From positions 1-43,797 of the forward strand of contig CALBGR010000008.1 in NCBI GenBank assembly GCA_937892705.1: DNA of 43,797 nt. The letters run 5' to 3'. Below are positions 23,679 through 32,543 of the stretch, in pieces. The notes beneath the pieces are model-generated. The model worked only from the letters and a program-made list of their open reading frames with translations, was not told where the DNA came from and did no database searches. Each line of letters starts with the position of its first letter. The stretch's first letter is position 1. Made by a program: the position numbers and the translations under genes. This DNA comes from an uncultured Candidatus Saccharibacteria bacterium. Lineage in GTDB: Bacteria > Patescibacteriota > Saccharimonadia > Saccharimonadales > UBA4665.

Positions 23679-24812
23679 TTAACTATTCTTCTTTTCTGCA
23701 ATAAAGCTCAATGCAGACGCTACCGTTTGCGCTCCATCACACCGTATCTTAGATAATTTATCCTGTATCTCGCTTGACTGATCTAACCAATTAATAATTT
23801 GCGATGCTAATTCCTGTGCAACATTCAGACGAAATACCAAATCATCCCCTAATATTTGGTTCATCATTGCATATTTCGCCCTTGCTTCTGGCGTCGGATA
23901 GTCAACAAGCAGTAAAGGCTTCCGTGCTGCTATAGCTTCAGCAATTGTTCCCATCCCAGGTTTTGTAATCACTCCTGCAGAAGCCGCTATCACATTATGT
24001 CCGTCTGTTGATGGTGGAACGTATACAGTATTGTCATTTGAAACAACCTGTTCTATATCTCTCCTTACAATTACAACTTTTAATCCGTTTAGCATTACTG
24101 ATTGTAGTGATCGTGCGACATACTCGAGCTCAGATCCCGACAGTAACCCGCCACCCTGCACATAAATAAATTCTTCATCAGGCCCCATACCAAAGCGCTG
24201 TTTTACTTCTGCTGGGTCTACAGACGGCTTGCGGACTATCGGGGCACACGGGATTACTTGCGTACCACTATCAAGTTCGTACGGTGCTTCGTGGGTAATT
24301 TTTGGCTCTGCAAGGAACAAATAGTCCAAGCCTTCCGCAAGTTGCAAGAATTGATTTTGAAACGCATTTACATCATCGTCTTCGGATTCATATCCAGAAA
24401 TAGAGTGATAAACCCCTATAAAAGGTAGACGAACTCCGGACTTATTCATAAGCGCACGCAATGCCGGTATCTGCATATGAAAATCATTGACAACCACCTT
24501 GGCGTTACCTATGACATCCGACAAATGCTGATTGCGTACAATGTATTCTTCATCGGGAGTTAATTTTTCATAATCAGGCTCAACAAGTCCGATAGGCGCA
24601 TCATACTCATCGAGGTTTGCCCGCAAAAAATCGTGCACAGGCACTCGTGCAATAAAAGTTATAGGTTGCGCAGGCGCTAAGGCCTGAGCAATAGCTATGG
24701 CCCTGCTAGAATGCCCAAAACCATAAAAACTTGATAAAACATAGGTTATTTCTGCGCTTTCCTCAGTTTGTCTCTCTGCAGCAGCCTCAACAGATGGAAC
24801 ATGTACCTTCAT
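23679..24812 (-). CDS. MurG/GT28-like glycosyltransferase (GT-B fold)
   Basis: 377 residues. The N-terminal Rossmann half opens with TYVLSSFYGFGHSSRAIAIA (GxGH-type loop near residue 30). The C-terminal half has EEFIYVQGGGLLSG and the nucleotide-sugar site VITKPGMGTIAEAIAARKPLL, typical of family 28 C domains. It probably transfers a sugar from a UDP or similar donor; the acceptor is unknown. It is not clearly MurG, which needs an N-terminal GGTGGH. A CATAAT with TG upstream (TGACATAAT, hexamer 24826-24821) ends 8 nt before the ATG and no ribosome site is seen, so the mRNA may be leaderless. Confidence 0.8.
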   Translation of the reverse strand: MKVHVPSVEAAAERQTEESAEITYVLSSFYGFGHSSRAIAIAQALAPAQPITFIARVPVHDFLRANLDEYDAPIGLVEPDYEKLTPDEEYIVRNQHLSDVIGNAKVVVNDFHMQIPALRALMNKSGVRLPFIGVYHSISGYESEDDDVNAFQNQFLQLAEGLDYLFLAEPKITHEAPYELDSGTQVIPCAPIVRKPSVDPAEVKQRFGMGPDEEFIYVQGGGLLSGSELEYVARSLQSVMLNGLKVVIVRRDIEQVVSNDNTVYVPPSTDGHNVIAASAGVITKPGMGTIAEAIAARKPLLLVDYPTPEARAKYAMMNQILGDDLVFRLNVAQELASQIINWLDQSSEIQDKLSKIRCDGAQTVASALSFIAEKKNS

Positions 24813-24914
24813 TCAGACTAATTATGTCAAACACTTACTGACTTGCAAGCATCAGAAAGCAAACCTTCCTGAGGCGGTTCTAGGTTTTTACCGCATTTTC
24901 ATGTCTCAAGACTC

Positions 24915-25112
24915 CTATTGAATAGGAGGGTAGTCAGGGATGTGCATGTGCTCAACAGGCATACCGCTTGCACGCAGCTTACCTTCGTGAGGGTTTAGGT
25001 TTAGGTCTGCGAGTTGACGGGCAACAAACCGCATAGCAGCAATAACACGCGCAATAACATATCGTCTATCACCATTTTGCTCTATTGATTTAAAATTATT
25101 ACTACTTTCCAT
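24915..25112 (-). CDS. Hypothetical 65-residue protein
   Basis: A short frame between tRNA-Asp and the GT28-like gene. The sequence has a helical middle (YVIARVIAAMRFVARQLADL) and a C-terminal HMHIPDYPPIQ; no domain is recognised. No strong ribosome site precedes the ATG. A small CTCCTATT/ATAGGAG hairpin overlaps the stop. Composition is protein-like, but the call rests on frame and position only. Confidence 0.45.
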   Translation of the reverse strand: MESSNNFKSIEQNGDRRYVIARVIAAMRFVARQLADLNLNPHEGKLRASGMPVEHMHIPDYPPIQ

Positions 25113-25169
25113 GAACTAACACTACTTCATACATTTCGTAACTCTAATAATACTCTCGGCTTAACAAAG

Positions 25170-25195
25170 AAAAAAGACCCATCAAAAGATGAGTC
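25170..25195 (-). terminator. tRNA-Asp terminator
   Basis: Minus strand GACTCATC/GATGGGTC stem (25195-25188 / 25083-type arm at 25183-25176) followed by TTTTTT (25175-25170). Confidence 0.8.
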
Positions 25196-25203
25196 ACTTT
25201 TCT

Positions 25204-25280
25204 TGGCGGGCCCGACCGGATTCGAACCGGCGATCTCCTCCGTGACAGGGAGGCGTGATAGGCCTCTTCACTACGAGCCC
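25204..25280 (-). tRNA. tRNA-Asp (GTC)
   Basis: Minus-strand cloverleaf. Acceptor GGGCTCG/CGGGCCC, anticodon loop CTGTCAC (anticodon GTC), T loop TTCGAAT, encoded CCA (25206-25204). The promoter-like 24-nt element lies 26 nt upstream. Confidence 0.94.
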
Positions 25281-25305
25281 GTGTCTATTTGTTTATGCAG
25301 AAAAC

Positions 25306-25329
25306 AACAGGGGTAATAATAGCAAGATA
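25306..25329 (-). promoter_or_regulatory. Copy 2 of the 24-nt element upstream of a tRNA gene (extended -10)
   Basis: Same element as 19386-19409 (one mismatch). The minus-strand core is TTGCTATTATTACCCCTG, with TGC followed by TATTAT. It lies just upstream of tRNA-Asp and fits its promoter. Confidence 0.6.
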
Positions 25330-25352
25330 TTGAGAAAAAAGCAATCGTATTC

Positions 25353-26423
25353 TTACAGCCTTATAAATCGGATTGATTTTTTCTCTTTTTTCAGCGGGTC
25401 AATATAGGTAGATATGGGCTTGAAATTGACGACAATGTGCGCTGCACGGACTTTACCATTGTTATTTTCAAGCACTTTTACAATTTCCAGTCCTGTAGGT
25501 GTTTCTATAATGCCCGAAGTCTGACCCGGCTGCAAACTAAACAGCGCCTCCATAACCTTTGGATGAATATCTCGGTTGCTGCGCTCTATGACAAAACCGT
25601 AATCACCACCATTGGCTTTGGACACCTCATCGTCAGAATGTTGCTTAGCAAGCTCTGCAAAATCCGCACCACCCTGCAATTGCGCTACGTAGTTACGTGC
25701 GCGATCGTGAGCTTCTGTATCCAACTTGGATACTACTTTTTGGGTCAATAGCTGCTGCGCTACCTGCCGCCTAAAATCATCAACGGACCATCCCCAAAAT
25801 TCTTTGAGCACATCTTGAAACACCTGATCACTCGCACCGAGGCGATTTTGTGAACGCAGCAACGCAATCTGTTCATTCACCTCTGAACGCCCTACAGATA
25901 CACCGTGCTGCTTTGCTAATTGTTTTACATACGCATCATTAATGACATTTTCCAGTGCACGCTTTTGAAAATCTGCAAGCTGACTCTGGCCCTGCTTGCT
26001 AGAGAAGTCTACTTTTTGCTGTGTCTGATAATAATGCTTGTAGCGGCGTACCTCAAAAAGATAATTTTCATATGCTACAAAGCTCGGCCCTGCTTTTGCT
26101 ACCGGAAACGGAATAACCTGGGTTACCCGATACATAAAGGTAGACATTGCATGAAAACGATACAGCGCAAGTATGGTATACGAGAAAAAGGCTATTACCG
26201 CCAAAATAAAAATGACGATCGAAATAGTAACAATACGATGCCGTGAATGCTGCAGCGGATAAATATATTTGCGCGCACTAGATAGTACTTCATCACGGTG
26301 TTCTGCAACTGTTTCATTAGTAATACGTGGAGCACCGGCAATATTTAGCTCGCTGCTTTGCGTTTTTCGTGACGGCAAACGTTTTTTTGCTTGTTTAACT
26401 AGCTTGCGTGCTTTTTTCTTCAT
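25353..26423 (-). CDS. Membrane-anchored SurA/PrsA-like foldase with parvulin domain
   Basis: 356 residues. A basic cytoplasmic N terminus of about 65 residues is followed by one membrane helix (about 66-90). The outside part has a SurA/PrsA-type helical region (about 130-235) and a parvulin peptidyl-prolyl isomerase domain (about 240-345), with ADFAELAKQHSDDEVSKANGG and a C-terminal LEIVKVLE block. Such proteins help fold exported proteins, here possibly pilins and surface proteins. Its start overlaps the end of the PH-domain gene by 29 bp, so the two are coupled. Confidence 0.85.
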   Translation of the reverse strand: MKKKARKLVKQAKKRLPSRKTQSSELNIAGAPRITNETVAEHRDEVLSSARKYIYPLQHSRHRIVTISIVIFILAVIAFFSYTILALYRFHAMSTFMYRVTQVIPFPVAKAGPSFVAYENYLFEVRRYKHYYQTQQKVDFSSKQGQSQLADFQKRALENVINDAYVKQLAKQHGVSVGRSEVNEQIALLRSQNRLGASDQVFQDVLKEFWGWSVDDFRRQVAQQLLTQKVVSKLDTEAHDRARNYVAQLQGGADFAELAKQHSDDEVSKANGGDYGFVIERSNRDIHPKVMEALFSLQPGQTSGIIETPTGLEIVKVLENNNGKVRAAHIVVNFKPISTYIDPLKKEKKSIRFIRL

Positions 26424-26952
26424 CTCTTTTCATTTCCACATCATCGTCATACTGTTTCGGCGTTATCCCTTGTTCTCGCAGAATATTCTGAATGCGTTTG
26501 TGTATCTTTGCAGGGCGGTATACGTCGTGTATGTCGATGTTTCCCATGTATGTTTGTATAGTAATTGTACCAAATCCAAATAAGGTTTCGGTAAAACCTT
26601 TTATGGAATAGTTGAGACTTTGAATAAGGTTTAGTCCAATATCACTTACTTCGCGGTGAAAAAAACCTTTCTGTGTTAACTGAATAAAACGCTGATTCGT
26701 CACTACACACACGGTAAAGTGCCAACTCATCCACGAAGGAAAATAAATAATCAATCCCAGCAATGTACCGATTAACATGCCGCCAAAAAACCACCCAAAG
26801 CCCAGCTCCGGTTTAAATGTTGCTGGTAATACCCCGACTAACGGGCCAAGCATACCCAATATCAACCCTTTACGCATTACTATGGGGTGTTTACGAAATA
26901 CTAACAGCACTTCTTCATCATCAAACTGATCGTCAAAGTATTTCTCCGGCAT
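26395..26952 (-). CDS. Membrane protein with bacterial PH (bPH2-like) domain
   Basis: About 185 residues from ATG 26952. Two hydrophobic segments (about 30-75) precede a PH-like domain: FTVCVVTNQRFIQLTQKGFFHREVSDIGL, then SLNYSIKG and GTITIQTYMG. The function of such bPH2 membrane proteins is not settled. The frame could start at 26994, but TACAAT (26965-26960) with TG upstream ends 7 nt before ATG 26952, matching other leaderless genes here; neither start has a ribosome site. It overlaps the foldase gene downstream. Confidence 0.72.
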   Translation of the reverse strand: MPEKYFDDQFDDEEVLLVFRKHPIVMRKGLILGMLGPLVGVLPATFKPELGFGWFFGGMLIGTLLGLIIYFPSWMSWHFTVCVVTNQRFIQLTQKGFFHREVSDIGLNLIQSLNYSIKGFTETLFGFGTITIQTYMGNIDIHDVYRPAKIHKRIQNILREQGITPKQYDDDVEMKRDEEKSTQAS

Positions 26953-27071
26953 AAGCACTATTGTAGCAGTAATCGTAGCGTTCTCCCATTGCACAGGGCG
27001 AAACGCTATAACCCTGCTCGTTTAGCTATTTGATAACCAGAATGAGCAGGGCTGATTATTTTATTCCAACG

Positions 27072-27148
27072 TGGTGACCCGGGAGGGATTCGAACCCCCG
27101 ACACCCACCTTAGGACGATGGTGTTCTATCCAGCTGAACTACCGGGCC
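27072..27148 (-). tRNA. tRNA-Arg (CCT)
   Basis: Minus-strand cloverleaf. Acceptor GGCCCGG/CCGGGTC, D arm GTTCAGCTGGATAGAAC, anticodon stem CCATC/GGTGG with loop GTCCTAA (anticodon CCT), T loop TTCGAAT, encoded CCA (27074-27072). Confidence 0.94.
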
Positions 27149-27167
27149 ATGTGAAAAAGCGAACATG

Positions 27168-27677
27168 TTATCGCTTTTTCTTTGGCTGTGTAAACTTTTC
27201 GTGTACGGCGTTGTAGTCAAAAATTTCCGTTTCAGAAAACCAGTGCGTAATTTCTTTCTCAGCTTCTTCTGGATCACCTGAAGCATGAATAAGATTAGGA
27301 ATACCTACACCTTCGTTATCAGCAAAGCCAAAACTTACATGCGCATAGTCACCGCGGATTGTACCTGGCTGTGCGCCTTTTGGTTCGGTAGTACCAACCA
27401 TCTTCCTTACTTGAGCAACAGCTTCTACCCCCTCAAGCACTAGCGCAATAACCGGACCAGAAGTCATAAGCTCTAGCGTGACATCAAACGCCTGCTTGCC
27501 ACGCCGAGAAACCATTTTACCGATAGTCTCGTAGTGATAGTAATAATGCTCTTCGTCTGGGGACAGCATTTTAGTGGCTACAATTTTTAAGCCGACTCGC
27601 TCAAAACGAGTAATAATTTCACCTACAATACCTCTTTGTAATGCGTCAGGTTTTAAAATAATCAGTGTTCGTTCCAT
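27168..27677 (-). CDS. ndk: Nucleoside diphosphate kinase
   Basis: 169 residues, longer than the usual 140-150. Ndk moves the gamma phosphate from ATP to other NDPs through a phosphohistidine. The start ERTLIILKPDALQRGIVGEI is typical, GTIRGDY is the nucleotide loop, and the catalytic His131 lies in NLIHASGDPEEAEKEI. Extra length sits between about 105 and 130 (HVSFGFADNEGVG) and in the basic tail QPKKKR. The ATG has a clear AAGGAAA ribosome site. tRNA-Arg follows 19 nt downstream. Confidence 0.96.
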   Translation of the reverse strand: MERTLIILKPDALQRGIVGEIITRFERVGLKIVATKMLSPDEEHYYYHYETIGKMVSRRGKQAFDVTLELMTSGPVIALVLEGVEAVAQVRKMVGTTEPKGAQPGTIRGDYAHVSFGFADNEGVGIPNLIHASGDPEEAEKEITHWFSETEIFDYNAVHEKFTQPKKKR

Positions 27678-27764
27678 ATGTTTCCTTGTTTAATTTTTAT
27701 ACTATTGTAACAAACAGAGGTAATATCTACCACTCCTGCATTAGATGTCGTACAATATAAGCAT

Positions 27765-28685
27765 ATGCAATTTTCAAAAGCAAAAACCGATTTTTTAGAA
27801 TATTTAGAAATCGAACAAAACCGATCACAAAAAACAATTGCTAATTACGATCATTATCTTACCCGTCTTATTGACTTTGCTGGTGATATTACTGTTGAAG
27901 AAATTACCCCTGAGCTTATTCGCAAATGGCGCCTGTGGCTAAACCGCCTCGGCACCAATACATCTGACGAGCTTGGCAAGAACACTCTAAACTATCATTT
28001 AATTGCGCTTCGTAGCTTCCTAAAATTCTGCGCAAAACAAAACATTCCTACTACCAGTCCCGAAAAAATTGAGCTTGCTCGCGTAAAACGCAAACAAGTA
28101 ACGTTTCTCACGCCCGAAGAATTGAGCAGATTATTTGATCAACCCGATATTAACACCTTACAAGGCGTGCGTGATCGCGCTATTTTAGAACTACTTTTTT
28201 CCAGCGGCTTACGCGTCTCCGAACTAGTAGGTCTTGATAAAGATCATATAAATCTAAAGCGTCGCGAATTTACGGTACGAGGTAAAGGTCAAAAAGACAG
28301 ACCTATTTTCATTAGCCCTGAAGCCGCCCATTGGCTTCAGAAATACCTTGATATGCGAAACGACAACGTAAAACCACTATTTTTGCGCTATAGCGGCACA
28401 AAACAAGTCGACCTCAGCGGTAATTACCACCGATTAACTGCTCGTAGTGTCCAGCGCATAGTTTCACGTTATGCCCTGCTTGCTGGTATTACTAAACGCG
28501 TAACTCCGCATACTTTGCGGCACTCATTTGCAACTGATCTGCTGATGAATGGTGCAGATTTGCGCAGCGTCCAGGCCCTGTTAGGCCACAGCAATATTTC
28601 TACCACACAAATTTACACACACATCACCGACCCACATCTCAAAAGTGTTCACGAAAAATTCCACGCAAAGTCACTTAATTCTTAA
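27765..28685 (+). CDS. xerC: Tyrosine recombinase XerC/XerD-like
   Basis: 306 residues. The SAM-like core-binding domain (1-90) precedes the catalytic domain with Arg150 (SSGLRVSEL), Lys174 (VRGKGQKDR), His249-x2-Arg252 (TPHTLRHSF), His275 (LLGHSNIST) and the nucleophile Tyr284 (TTQIYTHI). The full set of catalytic residues and normal length fit a chromosome dimer resolvase. There is no phage or integron context even though tRNA-Arg is 0.6 kb away. A TACAAT (27751-27756) ends 8 nt before the ATG and there is no ribosome site, so translation may be leaderless. XerC versus XerD cannot be decided. Confidence 0.92.
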   Translation: MQFSKAKTDFLEYLEIEQNRSQKTIANYDHYLTRLIDFAGDITVEEITPELIRKWRLWLNRLGTNTSDELGKNTLNYHLIALRSFLKFCAKQNIPTTSPEKIELARVKRKQVTFLTPEELSRLFDQPDINTLQGVRDRAILELLFSSGLRVSELVGLDKDHINLKRREFTVRGKGQKDRPIFISPEAAHWLQKYLDMRNDNVKPLFLRYSGTKQVDLSGNYHRLTARSVQRIVSRYALLAGITKRVTPHTLRHSFATDLLMNGADLRSVQALLGHSNISTTQIYTHITDPHLKSVHEKFHAKSLNS

Positions 28686-28715
28686 ACCTTGCTATTACTA
28701 TTTCCCATGCCCGTA

Positions 28716-29816
28716 CTAATTAGAGCAACCGCTTTCATCTTTTGCGTAAGTCTGAGACACTTCGTAACGTTTACAAATCGAGTCAGTAGTTTGTAGGGCA
28801 TAATCAGAGAAGCCATTTCGATTCGTGCGCGAACTACCGCCAATCAGCGACATTCTTACCTGCACCCTGCGCAACACATCTTGAGCTCTACCGGTTGAGT
28901 CAATCACCACTTGTGACCGTGAAAAAGTATTATCGCCATTAGCGTGTACTTGGAGGTTTTCAGCATTTGTATAAATAGTTCGGACTCTTGCATATGCGTT
29001 CGCAAAATTAAGTCCAGTTATTTTTATTTTACAAACCTGATCATTACATGAACCCATCTCAACTTTACCTTGTGAAGCTCCACTGCCAAAAATATTATTT
29101 CCTGGCACCGAACCGCCATCATAAGCAACCGCTCTCGGATTGTTTACATCACCCTGACTTGGGTATACAAACAGTACCATTGATTGTTTTGCAGCTTCTA
29201 TTGGATCGCTAAGCGTTCCTTGATCTACCCGTAATAATTCAATACGCAGTATCCCAAATGGACAATTTTCAGCCCATGCCTGAGCCCTTGGCAGCGTTGT
29301 CCACGGATTGCTACTTGCTGTTTTCGGCTTCGGACACCTTGACAAGCTAGCACCATTTGCCGGATTGGCTGTTGGAGTCCATTCAAATGTATTCTCTTCT
29401 AGATTGCCTTCTGTAGCATTGAGCGGTATGATAACCGAACTGTCGGTAATATTATCATAACTCAAAAATGGCGGTTCCGGATCTACAAGCAAGCAGCTAT
29501 ACGCAACACCGTCATCTTCGTTACCAACTCTACCGTTATTAACGGTATACTGCGAACCATTACATTCTGTTTGTTTTGGTACTGGCTGCCCTGCTTCAAT
29601 AAGCTTGGCTATTTTATTCATAGCATCGTTCACGCCTGTTTCAGCAGCGTAAAACGCTTGTGAGCTTAGCTGTCTGTCTAGTGCCTCTCGGCTATTACGA
29701 CGGGTAATCTGAGAAAATCCCAATACCACGAGGCTAATGACCGCAATAAACACAATGGTTACCGTAATTGATACCATGCCGTTTTGGTTTTGCGAGGGTT
29801 TGATTGCGTATTTCAT
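28716..29816 (-). CDS. PilX-like minor pilin
   Basis: 366 residues. The short leader ends in Gly13, followed by a hydrophobic helix (MVSITVTIVFIAVISLVVLG); the usual Glu at +5 is replaced. The next helix has FYAAETGVNDAMNKI, the PilX N-terminal signature (AxxAAExG). The rest is a Cys-poor beta-rich domain with several Asn/Gly loops. PilX-type proteins sit at the pilus tip and help start assembly. It is the last gene of the pilus locus on this strand, and a CATAAGC element lies 11 nt before its ATG. Confidence 0.8.
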   Translation of the reverse strand: MKYAIKPSQNQNGMVSITVTIVFIAVISLVVLGFSQITRRNSREALDRQLSSQAFYAAETGVNDAMNKIAKLIEAGQPVPKQTECNGSQYTVNNGRVGNEDDGVAYSCLLVDPEPPFLSYDNITDSSVIIPLNATEGNLEENTFEWTPTANPANGASLSRCPKPKTASSNPWTTLPRAQAWAENCPFGILRIELLRVDQGTLSDPIEAAKQSMVLFVYPSQGDVNNPRAVAYDGGSVPGNNIFGSGASQGKVEMGSCNDQVCKIKITGLNFANAYARVRTIYTNAENLQVHANGDNTFSRSQVVIDSTGRAQDVLRRVQVRMSLIGGSSRTNRNGFSDYALQTTDSICKRYEVSQTYAKDESGCSN

Positions 29817-29844
29817 AGTATTTTATGCTTATGTTTATTACATA

Positions 29845-30570
29845 TTATACCCTACGTTGTATAGTTGTTGTAATTTCACTCACAGCACAGTATTGCGAAC
29901 CCTTCTGACCCTTACATTGTAAATTCTTTAGCTCTTCCTTACTAAGACTAGCAACATTAGCCATTGGCGAAGGAGAGCTGCAGTCTTTTGCTGAACTATC
30001 ATTTACACCAGCAACACATAGTAGATCGTCGTCACCATATACCACACGTATTGTTAAATCAAACAACCCGTCGTTTCTTGGAGTTATATCAAACTGAGCT
30101 AACCTCATATTTTCGCTAAGCAGCTCCTGGCCGGCAGGGTTTGCTGGATTTGATGCGAGATTTTGTATAGTACCGCATCCTAACGGCAGCCCTTCTTTCT
30201 GTTCTACCAACACATGACGCTGCCCATCACTGCGCAACTGTCGCCCCAGTACATAACTATATGCTGTTGAGCCTATACAGTAACCTGTGGCTGTATTTGA
30301 AAAATTATCTCCATACAGCTGCAATGATTGAGAAATAGTATCTATTACACTTCGTGCCGTATTTTGTGTAGTAGTAGCAATGACGCCTCGCTGAAAGTTT
30401 GTAGTAAAACGTACCACTGTTCCAGCCGCAACCAACATAATTACTGAAAATACCATGGTCGCCATCATCATTTCTACAATAGTAAAGCCAGCCTGAATAC
30501 TTTTTTGCTTCTGATGTCTACTGGTGTAGCGACATGGTTCTACCATAAGCATAATACTACTGTAATGCAT
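29845..30570 (-). CDS. PilW/PulJ-like minor prepilin
   Basis: Up to 241 residues. The prepilin signal is QAGFTIVEMMMATMVFSVI: Gly at -1, Phe at +1, Glu at +5, then the hydrophobic helix. The mature part has cysteine pairs that could form disulphides. The exact start is uncertain (ATGs at 30570, 30552 and 30546). A CATAAGC element overlaps the last of these, and no ribosome site is clear. It is the upstream neighbour of the PilX-like gene, 28 nt apart. Confidence 0.8.
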   Translation of the reverse strand: MHYSSIMLMVEPCRYTSRHQKQKSIQAGFTIVEMMMATMVFSVIMLVAAGTVVRFTTNFQRGVIATTTQNTARSVIDTISQSLQLYGDNFSNTATGYCIGSTAYSYVLGRQLRSDGQRHVLVEQKEGLPLGCGTIQNLASNPANPAGQELLSENMRLAQFDITPRNDGLFDLTIRVVYGDDDLLCVAGVNDSSAKDCSSPSPMANVASLSKEELKNLQCKGQKGSQYCAVSEITTTIQRRV

Positions 30571-30695
30571 TCACTTCACTTGAGCAAGCTGTTGTACTGT
30601 ATAACACACTTAGCTAAATGTGCTCGCTAGACATCATTATAATGGCATGTTATGATACGCTTAACATAAGCACTTCGTAAAGTAATAAGTTTCAC

Positions 30696-31202
30696 ATGGC
30701 ACGCATAACTCGAAAAACACTATTTACAGGAATCGCCTTTTTGCTTGTCCTTGCAGGTACCAACTTTTTAACATACGCACTCACTGGTAACAGATCAGCG
30801 CAGCAGAAACCGCGACCACTTTCGGGACCTGTAGAAAAACCAGCTACAACAAATACCGATAGTAAAAATTTTATTAACAAAGACAAGAAGATACCCGAAG
30901 GTACTATTACTGTAGCAGACCTAACTAAAAATCTGAGAAATTATGAAGGCAAAGATGTGATCGTACGAGGCATTATAGTAACCAATGGCCAAGAGAAATA
31001 TTCAATTATTGATCAGTATGACTCATCGAAGCCTAGTATCGCCCTTAGTCCTTCAGAGCCTGAAGTTACTGCTGCTTTAAAAAACATCACCTCAAAGCAA
31101 ACAAGTTCAATAAACCCTGTAACTGTTAAAGGTACTATTCAAACTACACCGCAAGAAAACGGAACTTTACTCATTACCTTCGTTGTAAAGTCAATAGAAT
31201 AA
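30696..31202 (+). CDS. Membrane-anchored OB-fold protein inside the pilus locus
   Basis: 168 residues. One N-terminal membrane helix (about 8-28, TLFTGIAFLLVLAGTNFLTYAL) is followed by a polar linker of about 45 residues and an OB-fold-like domain (about 75-168: DLTKNLRNYEGKDVIVRGIIV, then VTVKGTIQTT and LLITFVVKSIE). It points opposite to the surrounding pilin genes and interrupts them. A CATAAGC element (30665-30671) lies in its upstream region. Possible role in pilus or nucleic-acid handling on the outer face; not assignable. Confidence 0.65.
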   Translation: MARITRKTLFTGIAFLLVLAGTNFLTYALTGNRSAQQKPRPLSGPVEKPATTNTDSKNFINKDKKIPEGTITVADLTKNLRNYEGKDVIVRGIIVTNGQEKYSIIDQYDSSKPSIALSPSEPEVTAALKNITSKQTSSINPVTVKGTIQTTPQENGTLLITFVVKSIE

Positions 31203-31264
31203 CTATTGAATTTACGCTAGTTTAAATTCTACTTAATGAACAAAGTAATTACAGCAACCACTAA

Positions 31265-32542
31265 CTACTGTGGGCATTTATTTACGTCAGTATAAATTTC
31301 TTGCTGATTAACAAGTTCATACACCCATTCGTATACTGGCGTATAGCCTATAATCTCTACATACCACTTGGCTTCCCACACGTTATACCAGTATGCTCCA
31401 TTCTTTGGGCCTGGCCAGTCTGCCCGCTCAAAATAATAGTATAATCCATTGCTATAAGGACCATATACACCATTTGGCATCGGATAATAATACCCGTCAC
31501 CAGCTGGCTCTCCACCACCTACTCGTCTCCACTTTTCTATCCAATAGGCGTTATAAATAGGGTCCCAGCGAATGATTTTCTGTACCCAATCATATACATA
31601 TTGATAACCACTAAATACTCTCTCTGTGTGACAAATTGGGCGTATTTTAAACTCTGCCTTAGCCAGATAGTCTGCGCGCGCTTGAAGCTGGGAGCTAGTA
31701 TTTGGTGGACAAAGTTCATAACCCGACGGCACTCCAATCACCTGTGCCTGATATTGAGCAAATGGCTCTAGGCCAGCAAACAATGTTGTCGAATCGCCCC
31801 CGGTTGACTGTTGTTTAACAGTAGGTCCTGATAATCGAACTGTAGACCCTGCTTTTGTTTGTGAAGCCGCTTTGCTACAACTAGGTGTTGTATTGTTTGC
31901 ATCCGGAGCAATTTTACGAACAGCCACCTGAATTGAGGGTGAATTTGGAACACAGGTAGTTGACCCTTCTGACCTACTTGTACCTGGCGGACAGACATAT
32001 CCGCTCTCACGAGCTTCACCCGTACCAAATTTTTTATATATTCTATATGTCAGTGAAACTTTTCCAGGATTACCTGTTAGTGTGTCCCATTTTACCTCTG
32101 CGGTTACATCATAACCGCTTTCATCCTCTCCTACCTTGACTGCTGTTATGTGTACGGAATATTCTGCACCGCCATGCTGTTTTTTGCATACACCCAAATT
32201 ACTAGTGAGCCTAATGACATCATCTGACGGATCGTCTGGGTTGTTTTCAACTTTTTCCATGCAAAATTCTGAATTCGGCGCACCTGATGTACCCGAATTG
32301 ACTGGTATTGCTTCATCAGGATGTGTAGCTACAAACGATTTCACATACTCTATTTGACCTTGGGCAACACGCAGCGCGTATGTGTTCTCTTGTGTCGTCT
32401 GCAGTGTCCGTGTGTTTCGATTTGCAAGTACTGATGAAGTACCTAGCACTAGAGCTAAAATACTCAAACAAAGCACTACTTCAACGATAGTATCGCCTCG
32501 TTGTGCTAAAGTGTACTTTACATATTTTTGTATGGTTTTCAT
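31265..32542 (-). CDS. Minor prepilin with aromatic-rich C-terminal domain
   Basis: About 425 residues from ATG 32542, which follows directly after the stop of the upstream prepilin (TAA-A-ATG). The prepilin motif is RGDTIVEVVLCLSILALVLG: Gly -1, Asp +1 instead of Phe, Glu +5. A middle domain (about 40-300) contains CPPGTSRSEGSTTC. The last 100 or so residues are very rich in Trp and Tyr, in units such as WDPIYNAYWIEKW, YYYPMPNGVYGPYSNGLYYY and YTPVYEWVYEL. Such a tail suggests binding to a carbohydrate or host surface. It is larger than ordinary PilV proteins. Confidence 0.78.
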   Translation of the reverse strand: MKTIQKYVKYTLAQRGDTIVEVVLCLSILALVLGTSSVLANRNTRTLQTTQENTYALRVAQGQIEYVKSFVATHPDEAIPVNSGTSGAPNSEFCMEKVENNPDDPSDDVIRLTSNLGVCKKQHGGAEYSVHITAVKVGEDESGYDVTAEVKWDTLTGNPGKVSLTYRIYKKFGTGEARESGYVCPPGTSRSEGSTTCVPNSPSIQVAVRKIAPDANNTTPSCSKAASQTKAGSTVRLSGPTVKQQSTGGDSTTLFAGLEPFAQYQAQVIGVPSGYELCPPNTSSQLQARADYLAKAEFKIRPICHTERVFSGYQYVYDWVQKIIRWDPIYNAYWIEKWRRVGGGEPAGDGYYYPMPNGVYGPYSNGLYYYFERADWPGPKNGAYWYNVWEAKWYVEIIGYTPVYEWVYELVNQQEIYTDVNKCPQ

Positions 32543-32543
32543 T

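Noticed and set aside
27072..28685. tRNA-Arg next to a tyrosine recombinase as an integrated element.
   Set aside because: The recombinase matches housekeeping Xer in length and motifs; no att repeats, phage or conjugation genes are present, and ndk lies between.
31203..31264. GAATTTA/TTAAATTC inverted repeat between the OB-fold gene and the minor pilin as a terminator.
   Set aside because: AT-only stem with no T run; too weak to call.
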